Part shown: positions 9,999 through 21,103 of the stretch, one piece after another
How the letters are laid out: every line of letters begins with the position of its first letter
Position numbering within the stretch: position 1 is the stretch's first letter
From: Mycobacterium sp. DL592
Lineage (GTDB): Bacteria > Actinomycetota > Actinomycetes > Mycobacteriales > Mycobacteriaceae
Length of the DNA stretch: 64,000 nt
Direction: 5' to 3'
NCBI RefSeq assembly: GCF_011694515.1
Contig: NZ_CP050192.1
Span: forward strand, 4,424,521-4,488,520
Translations under genes and position numbers: made by a program
Notes under the pieces: model-generated
The model's database searches: none
What the model saw: the letters and a program-made list of their open reading frames with translations, nothing else
Told to the model about the DNA's origin: nothing

Positions 9999-10823
9999 TC
10001 AGAGTCCGAAGATCGACGCGACGGCTTTGACCTCGTCGCCGACAACGTATGTGAGCGTTCTAACAGTGCGCTCGGTCAGCTCCTGGCCGAATTTGTCGGT
10101 GGAACCGGGCGGGTAGACGTGCGACAGGATCTCCAATTTGTCGCCGAGCGCCACCGGTGCGTCGTGTTCGATGGTCACCCGCAGCGGTGACTCGAACAGT
10201 TCGGGGTGCGGGGCGAAGAACTCCTCGACCACCTTCCAGTACACCGAGTTGTTGACGTGGTCGAAGAAGTCGATGTCGCTGACCCGGATCGGGAAGTCGC
10301 GGATCTCGGTGGCGTCTTCACGCGAACCCGGACTGAGGTAGGCCTTCCAGCGCAGCCGGCTGACTTCGGTGGTTCTCTTCAACCCCTCCAGGAAGTCGTC
10401 GGCGATACGGGCCGGCCCCTGGGTCTCGCGGTTGATGTTGATCCAGAACGCTTCGGACTCGATCAGCCCGCCCTTGCGGCCGTCGACCCGCACCCGCATC
10501 TCACACCAGCGGTTGGAGGTTCCCGAACACCAGCGGCGCATCCGCAGCATGTCCTGGAACTCGATCGGGCGGATCAGGTCGACCATTGTGCGACGGACGA
10601 TCCACAGCGGGTGGGTCTCCTCGTGACCCATCTCGCGCAGCTGATCCTGGCCGATGTCCTGGATGTGACGGCACGCCGCATCCAGGCGCAGACGCCCGGC
10701 CCGGTCGATGTCACCGACCCGCAGCGGCCATTCCCGGTCGAAGACGTCGGGGTGCGGATCGGGCACGGGCATCAGCACCTTGGCCAGACCGGTTCCGGCC
10801 GTGTCCTTCTCAGTGGTACTCAT
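9999..10823 (-). CDS. acyl-ACP thioesterase family protein (Rv0466-like)
   Basis: A 274-residue double-hotdog protein of the FatA/FatB-type acyl-ACP thioesterase family, which hydrolyses acyl-ACP or acyl-CoA thioesters. Visible signatures are the first hotdog (VGDIDRAGRLRLDAACRHIQ, IVRRTMVDLIRPI, FWININRETQGPARI) and, in the second half, VSDIDFFDHVNNSVYW, where Asp, His and Asn form the catalytic set of the plant enzymes. ATG start at 10823. It ends before the icl regulatory region and diverges from ramB. Physiological substrate unknown. Confidence 0.85.
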   Translation of the reverse strand: MSTTEKDTAGTGLAKVLMPVPDPHPDVFDREWPLRVGDIDRAGRLRLDAACRHIQDIGQDQLREMGHEETHPLWIVRRTMVDLIRPIEFQDMLRMRRWCSGTSNRWCEMRVRVDGRKGGLIESEAFWININRETQGPARIADDFLEGLKRTTEVSRLRWKAYLSPGSREDATEIRDFPIRVSDIDFFDHVNNSVYWKVVEEFFAPHPELFESPLRVTIEHDAPVALGDKLEILSHVYPPGSTDKFGQELTERTVRTLTYVVGDEVKAVASIFGL

Positions 10824-10868
10824 GGCGCCTTCTCCCCAGGCCGAAGCTTTCCCCGCCCAGCGCGATCA

Positions 10869-10923
10869 TGCCAAAGGCCCCAACGAATGCCAACCAACGT
10901 CGTTGCCAATCCTGCTAAGCAGG
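10869..10923. promoter_or_regulatory. TGCCAA repeats and palindrome upstream of ramB
   Basis: In the divergent gap between the thioesterase gene and ramB, TGCCAA occurs three times in the same orientation (10869, 10888, 10904), roughly two helical turns apart. A 13-bp palindrome cctgctaagcagg follows at 10911-10923. The same TTGCCAA/TTGCGAA core appears upstream of icl. Autoregulation by RamB is a reasonable inference. Confidence 0.45.
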
Positions 10924-10950
10924 CCTTCGCAGCGCCGGTACCCTGGGCAG

Positions 10951-12375
10951 GTGTCCAAGACGTTCGTCGGCTCCCGCGTGCGTCAACTCCGTAGCGAACG
11001 CGGATTCAGCCAGGCGGCGCTGGCCCAGATGCTGGAGATCTCACCCAGCTACCTCAACCAGATCGAGCACGACGTCCGGCCGCTGACCGTCGCCGTGCTG
11101 CTGCGCATCACCGAGGTGTTCGGTGTGGACGCGACGTTCTTCGCCTCGCAGGATGACACCCGGCTGATCGCCGAGCTCCGGGAGGTCCTGCTCGATCGCG
11201 ACCTGGACGCCGACGTCGACCCCGCCGAGGTCGCCGACATGGTCGGCGCCCACCCCAATCTGGCCAAGGCGATGGTCAACCTGCACCGGCGCTACCGGAT
11301 GGCCACGACGCAACTGGCCGCGGTGACCGAGGACCGGTTCAACGACAACATCGGAGGCAGCGGCTCGGGTTCGATCACCATGCCGCACGAGGAAGTTCGC
11401 GACTACTTCTACCAACGGCAGAACTATCTTCACGAGCTCGACACCGCCGCAGAGGACCTGACCGTGCGGATGCGCCTGCACCGCGGCGACCTGGCCGGCG
11501 ACATCGGCCAGCGACTCGCGCAGGTGCACGGCGTGCGCATCGTGCGGCGCGTCGACCTCGGCGACACAGTGCTGCACCGCTACGACCCCGAGACCAAGAC
11601 GATGGAGATGAGCGCCCATCTCTCCGGCGGACAGCAGGTGTTCAAGATGGCCGCCGAGTTGGCCTATCTCGAGTTCGGCGACCTCATCGACACTATGGTC
11701 GCGGCCGGAACATTCACCAGCGACGAATCGCGGCGGCTGGCCCGACTCGGCCTGGCGAACTACTTCGCGGCCGCAACGGTGTTGCCCTACGGGCAGTTTC
11801 ACGGCGTCGCCGAGAGCTTCCGCTACGACATCGAGCGGCTCTCGGCGTTCTATCAGGTCAGCTACGAGACCATTTGCCATCGGCTTTCGACACTGCAGCG
11901 CCCGTCGATGCGGGGGGTGCCGTTCTCGTTCGTCCGGGTCGACAAGGCGGGCAACATGTCGAAACGCCAGTCCGCCACCGGTTTTCATTTCTCCTCTTCG
12001 GGCGGTACCTGCCCGTTGTGGAACGTCTACGAGACGTTTTCCAACCCGGGCAAGATCCTGGTGCAGATCGCGCAGATGCCCGACGGCCGCAACTACATGT
12101 GGGTGGCCCGCACCATCGAGCGCCGCGCGTCGCGATACGGACAACCCGGCAAGACCTTCGCGATCGGGCTGGGCTGCGAAATGCGCCACGCCAACCGGCT
12201 GGTCTACTCGAAGGGCCTGGATCTGTCCTCGGACAGCGCGACCCCCATCGGCGCGGGGTGCCGGGTATGCGAACGCGACAACTGCGCCCAGCGGGCGTTC
12301 CCCGCGCTGGGGCGGGCGCTGGATCTCGACGAGCACCGCAGTACCGTATCTCCCTACCTGGTCAAGGAGTCCTGA
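10951..12375 (+). CDS. ramB: RamB-type regulator of glyoxylate/acetate metabolism
   Basis: Transcription factor that represses acetate and glyoxylate genes in corynebacteria and controls icl1 in M. tuberculosis. The GTG start at 10951 gives exactly 474 residues, the length of Rv0465c; the frame runs open upstream but that part is unconserved. An N-terminal XRE helix-turn-helix (GFSQAALAQMLEISPSYLNQI, about residues 16-36) is followed by a central ImmA/IrrE-like region with LAYLEF and by a C-terminal domain rich in cysteines (GGTCPLW, GLGCEM, GAGCRVCERDNC), which may sense a metal, redox state or acyl ligand. Its stop overlaps the next ATG by one base. Confidence 0.93.
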   Translation: MSKTFVGSRVRQLRSERGFSQAALAQMLEISPSYLNQIEHDVRPLTVAVLLRITEVFGVDATFFASQDDTRLIAELREVLLDRDLDADVDPAEVADMVGAHPNLAKAMVNLHRRYRMATTQLAAVTEDRFNDNIGGSGSGSITMPHEEVRDYFYQRQNYLHELDTAAEDLTVRMRLHRGDLAGDIGQRLAQVHGVRIVRRVDLGDTVLHRYDPETKTMEMSAHLSGGQQVFKMAAELAYLEFGDLIDTMVAAGTFTSDESRRLARLGLANYFAAATVLPYGQFHGVAESFRYDIERLSAFYQVSYETICHRLSTLQRPSMRGVPFSFVRVDKAGNMSKRQSATGFHFSSSGGTCPLWNVYETFSNPGKILVQIAQMPDGRNYMWVARTIERRASRYGQPGKTFAIGLGCEMRHANRLVYSKGLDLSSDSATPIGAGCRVCERDNCAQRAFPALGRALDLDEHRSTVSPYLVKES

Positions 12376-12911
12376 TGGCAGAACGCATTCCGCCCGGCGG
12401 CCGTCGCGAACTCGGCGTGGTCAACTGGGCGATCGCCCGGGCCGGGGCCCGTGCGATTCGGGCGCCGCGGATGCACCTGTTCGATGTTCTGGGGCAGCAC
12501 CGGCTGCTGTTTCTGTCGTTCCTGCCGTACTCCCACGTGCTGCTCAACGGCGGCAAGCTGTCCAAGAAGGACAAGGAGTTGGTCATCCTGCGGGTGGGAC
12601 ACCTGCGGGGTTCGGAGTACGAACTGCAGCAGCACCGTCGGCTCGCGCGCTCACGCGGGCTCGATACGGCGGTGCAGGAGAGGATCTTTGCCGGTCCTGA
12701 CGCCGACGGGCTCACCGAGCGGCAGCGGATACTACTGACGGCGGTGGACGAGTTCATCCTCAACCGGGATCTGACCGACGAGACGTTCGCGGAGCTGTCG
12801 CGGCATCTCAACCGCCAGCAGATCATCGAATTATGCGCACTGGCAGGCCATTACGACACCATCGCCGCGATCCTGGCGACGCTGCGAGTGCCGATGGACT
12901 TCCGCGACTGA
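12375..12911 (+). CDS. carboxymuconolactone decarboxylase-family protein (Rv0464c-like)
   Basis: A 178-residue all-helical protein of the CMD/AhpD superfamily. The core helix KKDKELVILRVGHLRGSEYE followed by QQHRRLARSRGL is recognisable. The CxxC of true AhpD peroxidases is missing (SEYELQQH at that site), so a thiol peroxidase activity is unlikely. Translation is coupled to ramB (TGATG). Function unknown; position suggests a role tied to RamB-controlled metabolism. Confidence 0.82.
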   Translation: MAERIPPGGRRELGVVNWAIARAGARAIRAPRMHLFDVLGQHRLLFLSFLPYSHVLLNGGKLSKKDKELVILRVGHLRGSEYELQQHRRLARSRGLDTAVQERIFAGPDADGLTERQRILLTAVDEFILNRDLTDETFAELSRHLNRQQIIELCALAGHYDTIAAILATLRVPMDFRD

Positions 12912-12943
12912 CCATCCCCACCAGCGGTCGCGGCGGAACGCGA

Positions 12944-13198
12944 TCAGCCCTTGCCGTACGGCTTCGCCTTGACCGCCGGTGCGGCCTTCTCGGTCGCCAA
13001 TGTCGACGGCGGGATAGTGGTGGTCACCGTGTCGCCCTGGGTCATCGGGCCGGGAAGCACCGGAGCGGCCGCCGGCGGCAGTTCGGTGGTCATGCTGTCT
13101 TCGGTAACCACGGACAATCCGATCATTGTGATCACCGCCCCACTGCCGAGAACGGCCAGCGCGAGCTTGGTGCCTCGCGCAGTCGAAAGTCGAGCCAT
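12944..13198 (-). CDS. small membrane-anchored or secreted protein
   Basis: An 84-residue protein with a basic start (MARLSTARGTK), one hydrophobic segment (about residues 12-31) and a Pro/Thr-rich extracytoplasmic tail (TTELPPAAAPVLPGP), ending KPYGKG. Start ATG 13198 has a GGGGGGA ribosome site. It converges with the upstream gene (32 bases). No known domain recognised. Confidence 0.65.
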   Translation of the reverse strand: MARLSTARGTKLALAVLGSGAVITMIGLSVVTEDSMTTELPPAAAPVLPGPMTQGDTVTTTIPPSTLATEKAAPAVKAKPYGKG

Positions 13199-13308
13199 TG
13201 ACGTCCCCCCGTTTCACTTCCCGGGGCTGGCGTCATCCCCGGTCAGCTTTGAGTGGACCCGCCGATGCTGGGGACAGCCTGTGACAGGGCTACCGGATGC
13301 CTGGACGC

Positions 13309-13581
13309 CTACAGGTAGGTGACGCCGAGCACGATCAGGGTGAACACCACCGGCGAGATCGGTAGACAGGCCAGAAAAGCCGCCGGTACCAAGCGCTTTC
13401 GCTGATACATCCGCCAGGCCAGCCAGCCGACCGCGGCCGACGCGACCGCAATCAGTGCCGCGAGGACCAGCACCCAGAAGTTCACCCGGTAGGCCGACGT
13501 CGCGATGGAGATACCGACCAGCCACAGGATGTGGCCGATCACGAAACCGCCGATCGCGGCGACGATTGTCGACGGGCTCAA
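13309..13581 (-). CDS. small membrane protein coupled to lpd (Rv0463-like)
   Basis: A 90-residue integral membrane protein with three hydrophobic helices (about residues 5-25, 30-52, 63-88), matching Rv0463 in size and position. The chosen start is a TTG at 13579-13581 that overlaps the lpd stop (TTGA), giving [13 protein letters not shown]. The frame stays open upstream inside lpd, but that portion is not membrane-like and only shadows lpd. Confidence 0.75.
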   Translation of the reverse strand: MSPSTIVAAIGGFVIGHILWLVGISIATSAYRVNFWVLVLAALIAVASAAVGWLAWRMYQRKRLVPAAFLACLPISPVVFTLIVLGVTYL

Positions 13582-14972
13582 AAGTTGATCATGTGGCCGG
13601 CGAGGCCGTGGAAGCATTCTTGGAGTGCCTCCGACAGCGTCGGGTGAGTGTGCACGTTGCGGGTCAGCTCGTTGACCGTCAGATCCCACTTCTGCGCCAG
13701 GGTGAGCTCGGGCAACAGCTCAGAGACGTCGGGTCCGATCAGGTGGGCGCCGAGCAGTTCGCCGTACTTGGTGTCGGCGATGACCTTGACGAAGCCGGTG
13801 GGATCAGCCAGGCCGTGCGCTTTGCCGTTGGCGGTGAACGGGAACTTCGCGACCTTGACGTCATAGCCTTCGTCACGCGCCTGCTCCTCGGTGAGGCCGA
13901 AGCTGGCGACCTGCGGCTGGCAGAACGTCGCGCGCGGCATCATCCGGTAGTCCCCCAGCGCCAGCGTCTCGGCGCCGGCGATGGTCTCGGCCGCCACCAC
14001 ACCCATGGCTTCGGCGACGTGGGCAAGCTGAAGCTTGGCGGTGACATCGCCGATGGCGTAGATGTGCGGCACGTTGGTGCGCATGTAGTCGTCGATGGCG
14101 ATGGCCTTGCGGTCGGTCAGCGCGACCCCGGTGGCCTCCAGACCGTAGCCCTCGACGTTGGGCGCGAACCCGATGGCCTGCATGACCTTTTCGGTCTTGA
14201 TCTCCTCGGTCTTGCCGTCCTTGCTGACGACGACCGTCACCGTCGAGCCGTCGTCGGTGATGGACTCGACCTTGGTGCCGGTGAGGATCTTGACGCCCAG
14301 CTTCTTGTACTGCTTCTCGATCTCCTTGGAGACCTCGGCGTCCTCGTTAGGCAGGGCGCGGGGCAGGAACTCGACGATGGTGACGTCCACGCCGTAGTTC
14401 TTCATCACGTAGGCGAACTCCATGCCGATCGCGCCGGCGCCGGCGATGACGATGGACTTCGGCAGGTCCCGGGACAGGATCTGCTCTTCGTAGGTGACGA
14501 CGTTTTTCGACAGCGAGGTGCCGGGCACGAGCCGGGTGCTGCTGCCGGTGGCGATGATCGCATTGTCGAAGGTGAGGGTCTCGGTTCCGCCGTCGTTCAG
14601 CTTGACCGACAGGGTGTTGGCGTCGGTGAACGTGCCGTAGCCGGCGACCTCGGTGATCTTGTTCTTCTTCATCAGGAAATGCACGCCGGCGACGCGGCCG
14701 TCGGCGACCTTGCGGCTGCGGTCGAAGGCGGCACCGTAATCGAAGGTGGCCTCACCGGTGATGCCGAAGGTCTTGGCTTCCTTGGTGAAGATGTGCGCCA
14801 GTTCGGCGTTGCGCAGCAACGCCTTCGACGGGATGCAGCCGACGTTGAGGCACACCCCGCCCCAGTACTTGGGCTCGACGATGGCGGTGTTCAGCCCGAG
14901 TTGGGCCGCGCGGATCGCCGCGACGTATCCACCGGGTCCGGCTCCGAGAACAACGACGTCATAGTGGGTCAC
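13578..14972 (-). CDS. lpd: dihydrolipoyl dehydrogenase (E3)
   Basis: FAD enzyme reoxidising dihydrolipoamide with NAD+; in mycobacteria shared by pyruvate dehydrogenase, branched-chain keto-acid dehydrogenase and the peroxiredoxin system. The 464-residue product has the FAD fold [14 protein letters not shown], the redox pair C41/C46 in [13 protein letters not shown], the NAD fold [15 protein letters not shown], the second FAD contact HIYAIGDV and the catalytic HTHPTLSE at the C-terminus. All active-site residues are intact. Length equals Rv0462 (464). A small membrane-protein gene is coupled to its stop. Confidence 0.97.
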   Translation of the reverse strand: MTHYDVVVLGAGPGGYVAAIRAAQLGLNTAIVEPKYWGGVCLNVGCIPSKALLRNAELAHIFTKEAKTFGITGEATFDYGAAFDRSRKVADGRVAGVHFLMKKNKITEVAGYGTFTDANTLSVKLNDGGTETLTFDNAIIATGSSTRLVPGTSLSKNVVTYEEQILSRDLPKSIVIAGAGAIGMEFAYVMKNYGVDVTIVEFLPRALPNEDAEVSKEIEKQYKKLGVKILTGTKVESITDDGSTVTVVVSKDGKTEEIKTEKVMQAIGFAPNVEGYGLEATGVALTDRKAIAIDDYMRTNVPHIYAIGDVTAKLQLAHVAEAMGVVAAETIAGAETLALGDYRMMPRATFCQPQVASFGLTEEQARDEGYDVKVAKFPFTANGKAHGLADPTGFVKVIADTKYGELLGAHLIGPDVSELLPELTLAQKWDLTVNELTRNVHTHPTLSEALQECFHGLAGHMINF

Positions 14973-15006
14973 GCAGATAACCCTAGCGCGGCGGCGAGGC
15001 AGGTGG

Positions 15007-15540
15007 TCAGCCGATCACAGGCCGCGCGATCCATTCGAAGTAGTAGGCGCCGTGCAAGAAGGCCGCGGCCGCCACCGAAGCCATCGGCGCCGACATCAAT
15101 GCGATGGCCAGGGCGGTGATCGCCGGCCGATTGGGCACCATCGAGACCAGCATGCTGGCCACCGCGCAGGCGATCAGATACAGCAGCACTCCGAAGACGG
15201 CGGGCGTCTTGTGCAGCGAGGTGTACCACCAGAAGTAGAAGCCCAGGCCACCGGCGGCGGCCAGGATCCAGACGGCGGCCACGATGAACACGAACTGCCA
15301 GCGCTTCACATACTGGTAGGTACCGTCGACCGCGGCCGGCGCGGGCGGCACGACGACCGGTTCGGCGTGCACCAATCCGTTGAGCGGCTGCATGAAGGCG
15401 TCGGTGTCGAAGTTCTCCAGCTCGCTGAACGCGTGCGGCGCCGGCTCGCCGAGTGCTCGCAGCGGGTCGGGGTGCGGGCCGGTGTCGAAGATCGGCGCGT
15501 GGTGCGGTTCGGTCGAGGGCAGGGACGTTTGTTCAGCCAC
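15007..15540 (-). CDS. membrane protein with acidic N-terminal arm (Rv0461-like)
   Basis: A 177-residue protein. The first 80 residues are soluble and Pro/Glu/His-rich ([20 protein letters not shown]), then three or four hydrophobic helices follow (about 88-110, 118-140, 144-165). The GTG start at 15540 overlaps the upstream stop by 8 bases and gives the length of Rv0461 (174). Position between the next small gene and lpd is conserved. Function unknown. Confidence 0.82.
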   Translation of the reverse strand: MAEQTSLPSTEPHHAPIFDTGPHPDPLRALGEPAPHAFSELENFDTDAFMQPLNGLVHAEPVVVPPAPAAVDGTYQYVKRWQFVFIVAAVWILAAAGGLGFYFWWYTSLHKTPAVFGVLLYLIACAVASMLVSMVPNRPAITALAIALMSAPMASVAAAAFLHGAYYFEWIARPVIG

Positions 15541-15811
15541 CGGACACCACCTGAATGAGGACCAGCGTCGCGAGCCAGCCCGGGGCCATCGCCAGGACGA
15601 ATGCACCGACCGTCGTAAGCCAGCGGCGACCGGAGAGCAGGATGGTCAGCATCCCGATCGCCCCTGGCACGCCAATCACCAATGCGACCACGAGGTCGGG
15701 ACGAATCGAGGCGTTGACCAGCAGTGTGGTGACGACGGCGGCGACCAGGCCAGTCACACAACCGACCAGCAACGCGCTTGTGAGCAGCCATGCCCTAGGC
15801 AGGGGTATCAC
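15533..15811 (-). CDS. small hydrophobic membrane protein (Rv0460-like)
   Basis: About 92 residues with three hydrophobic segments (AWLLTSALLVGCVTGLVAAV; DLVVALVIGVPGAIGML; VGAFVLAMAPGWLATLVLI). The GTG at 15811 is the best start because it lies just after the upstream stop at 15841; the frame is open to 15883 inside the neighbouring gene. It overlaps the next gene by 8 bases. Function unknown. Confidence 0.7.
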   Translation of the reverse strand: MIPLPRAWLLTSALLVGCVTGLVAAVVTTLLVNASIRPDLVVALVIGVPGAIGMLTILLSGRRWLTTVGAFVLAMAPGWLATLVLIQVVSGG

Positions 15812-15840
15812 CCTTGTGACGATACGTGCCCAGACGCCGA

Positions 15841-16382
15841 CTACGGCTGAACGGCTCCGGCGCGCCGACCTGGGATTGCACACGCGTCAGCGGCCTCGGC
15901 CACCACAAGATCGGTGCGTTCGGGCGGCCGCGCGCCCCGTTCATAGTCGGCTCCGGTCAGCGGCGGGGCGGCGGTCAGCAACGCGTTCTCCGCATCGGTG
16001 AACGCCCGCCCGCGGCTGAGAAAGCGCATCCCCTCGGGGGTTTCGAGGCTGAAGCCGCCGCCGCGGCCCGGCACCACGTCGATGACGAGCTGGGTGTGTT
16101 TCCACGTCTCGAACTGCGGGCCGGAGATCCACACCGGCGCGCCTTCGAGGACCCCGAGTAGGACGTCGCGGTCCCCGACGATGAAGTCGCCGTCGGGGTA
16201 ACACATCGGCGACGAGCCGTCGCAGCATCCGCCGGACTGGTGGAACATCACCGGGCCGTGCCGTTGCTGGAGTCGATGCAAAAGGTCGGCCGCCGCCGCG
16301 GTGATCAATGCCCGCGGCGGCGCCTCGTGATGTCGGCGCGGTTGTGACCGCTCACCCGTGACAGCCGCGCCGAAATCGCTCA

Positions 16383-16383
<1 letters not shown>
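15841..16383 (-). CDS. DUF779 protein partnered with aldehyde dehydrogenase (Rv0459-like)
   Basis: A 180-residue protein of the DUF779 family. The core has a cysteine-rich motif GGCCDGSSPMCYP that could bind a metal, and ISGPQFETWKHTQLVIDVVPGRG. Members of this family usually sit directly beside aldehyde dehydrogenase genes, as here. Its ATG overlaps the aldehyde dehydrogenase TGA by one base, so the two are made together. Biochemical role unknown; an accessory or metal-delivery role is only a guess. Confidence 0.87.
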
Positions 16384-17902
<1,519 letters not shown>

Positions 17903-17906
<4 letters not shown>

Positions 17907-19207
17907 AAGTCCTCCTCTTCGAGACACTTTGCTTGCAAACGAATAGCACGCACCGCGGGTGCGGTGGACGCGGGCAACACCATTGACATGTCCGCGGGAT
18001 AGCGGACGGTCACATCGATTCCGCCTGCGAATCGGTACGGCTGTGCGGCCAGCAAGCCGGCGAAGTGCTTGCGCAGCCGAGACAGTTCGGCGCGAACGGT
18101 GACCACACGGGATCGGTCACCGTACAGCTCGTCAGCCAGTTCAGGCGCCGTCCGGCCCTGAGGGTTGCGCGCCAGGATGAGCAGGATCTCGGCGTGGCGC
18201 AACGAGATGTCGTGACGCCACCGCCCGAACTGTCCCGTCATGTCCATCGCTGGAGCGCCGGCAATGCTGAGGTCAAGCGATACCTGCGCCAACGCCGGTG
18301 CGTCGTCGTCTTCGGTGGGCCGCACCAGCCACCCGCCGGGGAGCAGGTCGACGTCGCACATACCGAAGGTGGGAATCCAGAGCCGGCCCGGGGTGACGAG
18401 TTCGGGCAGCAGGATGCGGTTGTGCAGCGGCAGCGAGTCGACCGCGGCGACCCAGCCCTCCGGATCGACGGCCAGCGCCGGTTTGCCGATGCGGGCCAGG
18501 ATCGGGGCGGCCACCATGCGCAGCCGGTTCAGGGTGCGGTCGTGCTGCGCGCGCAGATGCGATTCGGCCAGCCGGGCCACCGCGTCGACCAGGGCGACGG
18601 TCGTGGGGTGGACGGTCGCGGCGGGCCCCGACACGTCCACCACCCCGATCACGTGCCCGGTCCGCGGGTCGCGGATGGGTGCACCCGCGCAGGTCCAGGA
18701 GTGGTGGCTGCGGACGAAGTGCTCGGCCGAGAACACCTGAACGGCACGGTTGGAGACCAAGGCGGTGCCGATTGCGTTGGTGCCGACCTCGCCTTCCGAC
18801 CAGCGCGCACCTTCGACGAAGCCGAGCCGGTCAGCGTTGCCCAGCACCGCGGGCGAACCGGAGCGCCACAGCACGCGGCCCTGCGCGTCGGCCACGACGA
18901 GGATGTTGGTCCCGTCGGCGACGATCGATTCCAGGCCGCGGGACACCTCGTCGAGCACCGCCATCAGGCCCGACGCCCGGCGCAACGCCTCCACGCCGCC
19001 GGATTCGACGACGGGTGGGGTGCGGCTGTCGGGGTCGACACCGGCAGAGATGAGGCGGCGCCAGGATTCGCCGATGACGTCACGGGGCCGCGCCGGGGCG
19101 CGGTGGCCTGACATCGTCGCGTCATAGACAGCCGACATCAACCGCGCGTAGCTACGTGGGTCTTCGCCGACCGCGACCGCGGGCTCAGGCACGTACGTCC
19201 CTTGCAT
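17903..19207 (-). CDS. GAF-domain transcriptional regulator of the catabolic cluster
   Basis: A 434-residue regulator. The N-terminal half resembles AcoR-type activators: [14 protein letters not shown], then a GAF domain (about residues 80-205) with [13 protein letters not shown] and [14 protein letters not shown]. Unlike true AcoR there is no AAA+ sigma-54 domain; the C-terminus instead has a winged-helix-like DNA-binding region ([32 protein letters not shown]). ATG start 19207 (MQGTY) follows the SDR stop by 23 bases. It probably senses a small carbonyl or alcohol and acts on the GTTGCA sites at 21104-21152, an inference from context. Confidence 0.82.
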
Positions 19208-19230
19208 CACTGCCGATTGTGCTCTGCATC

Positions 19231-20010
19231 TCAGCGGTAAACCAGGCCGCCGTCGATTAGGCCGGACTGGCCGGTCATGTAGTCGGCGTCGGGGCCGGCC
19301 AGATAGGACACGAATCCGGCCACATCGTCGGGGGTCTCGGCACGGCCGAGCGCGATACCGCCGACGAACTTGTCGTAGGTCTCGCCCTCGGCGGCACCGG
19401 TCAGTTCGGCGAAGCGCTTGTCGATCTCCACCCACATGTCGGTGCCGACGACACCCGGGCAGTAGGCGTTGACGGTGATCCCGTCGGCGGCGTGTTCCTT
19501 GGCGGCGGCCTGGGTCAGTGCCCGCACCGCGAACTTCGATGCGCTGTAGACGCCGAGCATCGCGAAGCCGTCGTGGCCGGCAATCGAGGAGGCATTAATG
19601 ATCTTTCCGGGGCGGCCGAGTTCCTTGAACTTCGCGGCGGCCGCCTGGATACCCCACAGCACTCCGTTGACGTTGATCGCCCAGACTCGGGCCGTCTCCT
19701 CGGGGGTGACCTCGGCGATGGGGCCGACCAGGGCGATTCCGGCGTTGTTGACCATGATGTCGAAACCGCCGAGAGCCACGGTGGCGTGGTCGACGGCGGC
19801 GAACACCTGATCACGGTCACTCACGTCGGCGGCGAATGTCGATGTTTTGCAGCCGATTTCGGCGATCTCGGCAGCCACCGAGTCGACGCCGTCGGTGCGG
19901 AGGTCGACGAGTGCGACGTCAGCGCCGTCGCGGGCCAGCCGTAGTGCGATCCCTCGTCCGATGCCGCGGGCCGCCCCGGTGACCAGGGCTACTTTGCCTT
20001 CCAATGTCAT
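19231..20010 (-). CDS. short-chain dehydrogenase, acetoin/diacetyl reductase-like
   Basis: A 259-residue classical SDR. NAD-binding ALVTGAARGIGRGIALRLA at the N-terminus, NNAGIAL, and the catalytic Ser-Tyr-Lys set in INASSIAGHDG and YSASKFAV. The region YCPGVVGTDMWVEID and the overall pattern resemble BudC-type acetoin reductases (meso-2,3-butanediol dehydrogenase). It lies 12 bases after the zinc alcohol dehydrogenase gene. Substrate is inferred from similarity and neighbours. Confidence 0.85.
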   Translation of the reverse strand: MTLEGKVALVTGAARGIGRGIALRLARDGADVALVDLRTDGVDSVAAEIAEIGCKTSTFAADVSDRDQVFAAVDHATVALGGFDIMVNNAGIALVGPIAEVTPEETARVWAINVNGVLWGIQAAAAKFKELGRPGKIINASSIAGHDGFAMLGVYSASKFAVRALTQAAAKEHAADGITVNAYCPGVVGTDMWVEIDKRFAELTGAAEGETYDKFVGGIALGRAETPDDVAGFVSYLAGPDADYMTGQSGLIDGGLVYR

Positions 20011-20022
20011 GCGATGCTCCGT

Positions 20023-21069
20023 TCAGATGGTGGGGTCGACGAGCACTTTCATCTTCTTGCCGGCGTGCAGTGCCTCGAATCCTTCGTCGACGACGTCGTC
20101 GATGGGGATGGTGGTGACCCAGCCGGTGGTGTGATAGGCACCCTTGGCCATCAGTGCGATGACGGCTTCGAAGTCGGCGCCGGTGTAGCACAGCGAGCCC
20201 TGGATGCGGCTCTCGTTCATCACCAGGTTGAGAAGTGGTGTCTCCAATGGCTTTTCGTAGATCGCGACGCTGATCATCGGTTTGCGCGATCCCACACACG
20301 CCAGCGCTGTCGCGACTGCCGGGGTGACGCCCGCGGCGTCGAACACCGCGCCGGCTCCGCCTCCCCCGGTGTGGTCGGCGATGAAGGCGGGTACGTCCAC
20401 GGCGGCGGGGTCGAGCGTGCGGGCGCCGAGCGCTTCGATGGCCGCGCGCCGCGTCGGTGACGGCTCGACGACAAGGACGTCGTCAATCCCCTTGCCGCGC
20501 AGCGCGAACCACAGACCGATCCCGATCGGTCCGGCCCCGAACACCATGGCGGTGTCGCCGGGGTGCACGTCGCCGAGGGTGGCGGCGTGGTAGGCCACCG
20601 ACATCGGCTCGACGAGAGCGCCGAGTTCGAGAGAGACGTTGTCGGGCAGCTTATGCAGCATAGACGTCGGGACGGTCGTGTACTCGGCCATGCCGCCGTC
20701 GGACATCAAGCCGTGGAAGCCGATCTGATGGCAGACGTTGTAGTTGCCGGCCCGGCACGGTCCACAGTGGTCACATTTGTAGATGGGTTCGACCGCCACC
20801 CGGTCACCCTCGGCCCAGCCGGTGACGCCGTCGCCCAGCGCGGTGATGGTCCCGGAGAACTCGTGGCCGATCGTCAGCGGCAGTTGCTGCCCCGTCAGCG
20901 GGTGCGGTTCGGTGGGCACGAAGATCGGGCCCGCGTAGTACTCGTGGAGGTCGGTGCCGCAGATTCCGTTGAATCCGACCTTGAGTTTCACGCTGCCCGG
21001 CGCCGGCTGGGGTTCGGCGACGTCGTCGATCTCGACTTTGTTGGGCCCGTAGTAGACAGCTGCTTTCAT
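20023..21069 (-). CDS. zinc alcohol dehydrogenase, 2,3-butanediol dehydrogenase-like
   Basis: A 348-residue medium-chain dehydrogenase. Catalytic zinc ligands: C37 in NGICGTDLHEYY and H/E in TIGHEFSG; structural zinc cysteines in CDHCGPCRAGNYNVC. The NAD fold is AMVFGAGPIGIG. The N-terminal pattern GICGTDLHEY is typical of (R,R)-butanediol dehydrogenases. First gene of the leftward cluster; starts at ATG 21069 directly beside the GTTGCA operator-like region. Likely interconverts 2,3-butanediol and acetoin or a related secondary alcohol and ketone; exact substrate unproven. Confidence 0.87.
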   Translation of the reverse strand: MKAAVYYGPNKVEIDDVAEPQPAPGSVKLKVGFNGICGTDLHEYYAGPIFVPTEPHPLTGQQLPLTIGHEFSGTITALGDGVTGWAEGDRVAVEPIYKCDHCGPCRAGNYNVCHQIGFHGLMSDGGMAEYTTVPTSMLHKLPDNVSLELGALVEPMSVAYHAATLGDVHPGDTAMVFGAGPIGIGLWFALRGKGIDDVLVVEPSPTRRAAIEALGARTLDPAAVDVPAFIADHTGGGGAGAVFDAAGVTPAVATALACVGSRKPMISVAIYEKPLETPLLNLVMNESRIQGSLCYTGADFEAVIALMAKGAYHTTGWVTTIPIDDVVDEGFEALHAGKKMKVLVDPTI

Positions 21070-21103
21070 ATCGCAGTTCTATGTGACGGCGACCACACCC
21101 CGA

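Noticed and set aside
13455..15119. 554-codon open frame antisense to lpd
   Set aside because: lpd is complete and conserved on the minus strand; the antisense product is a low-complexity shadow.
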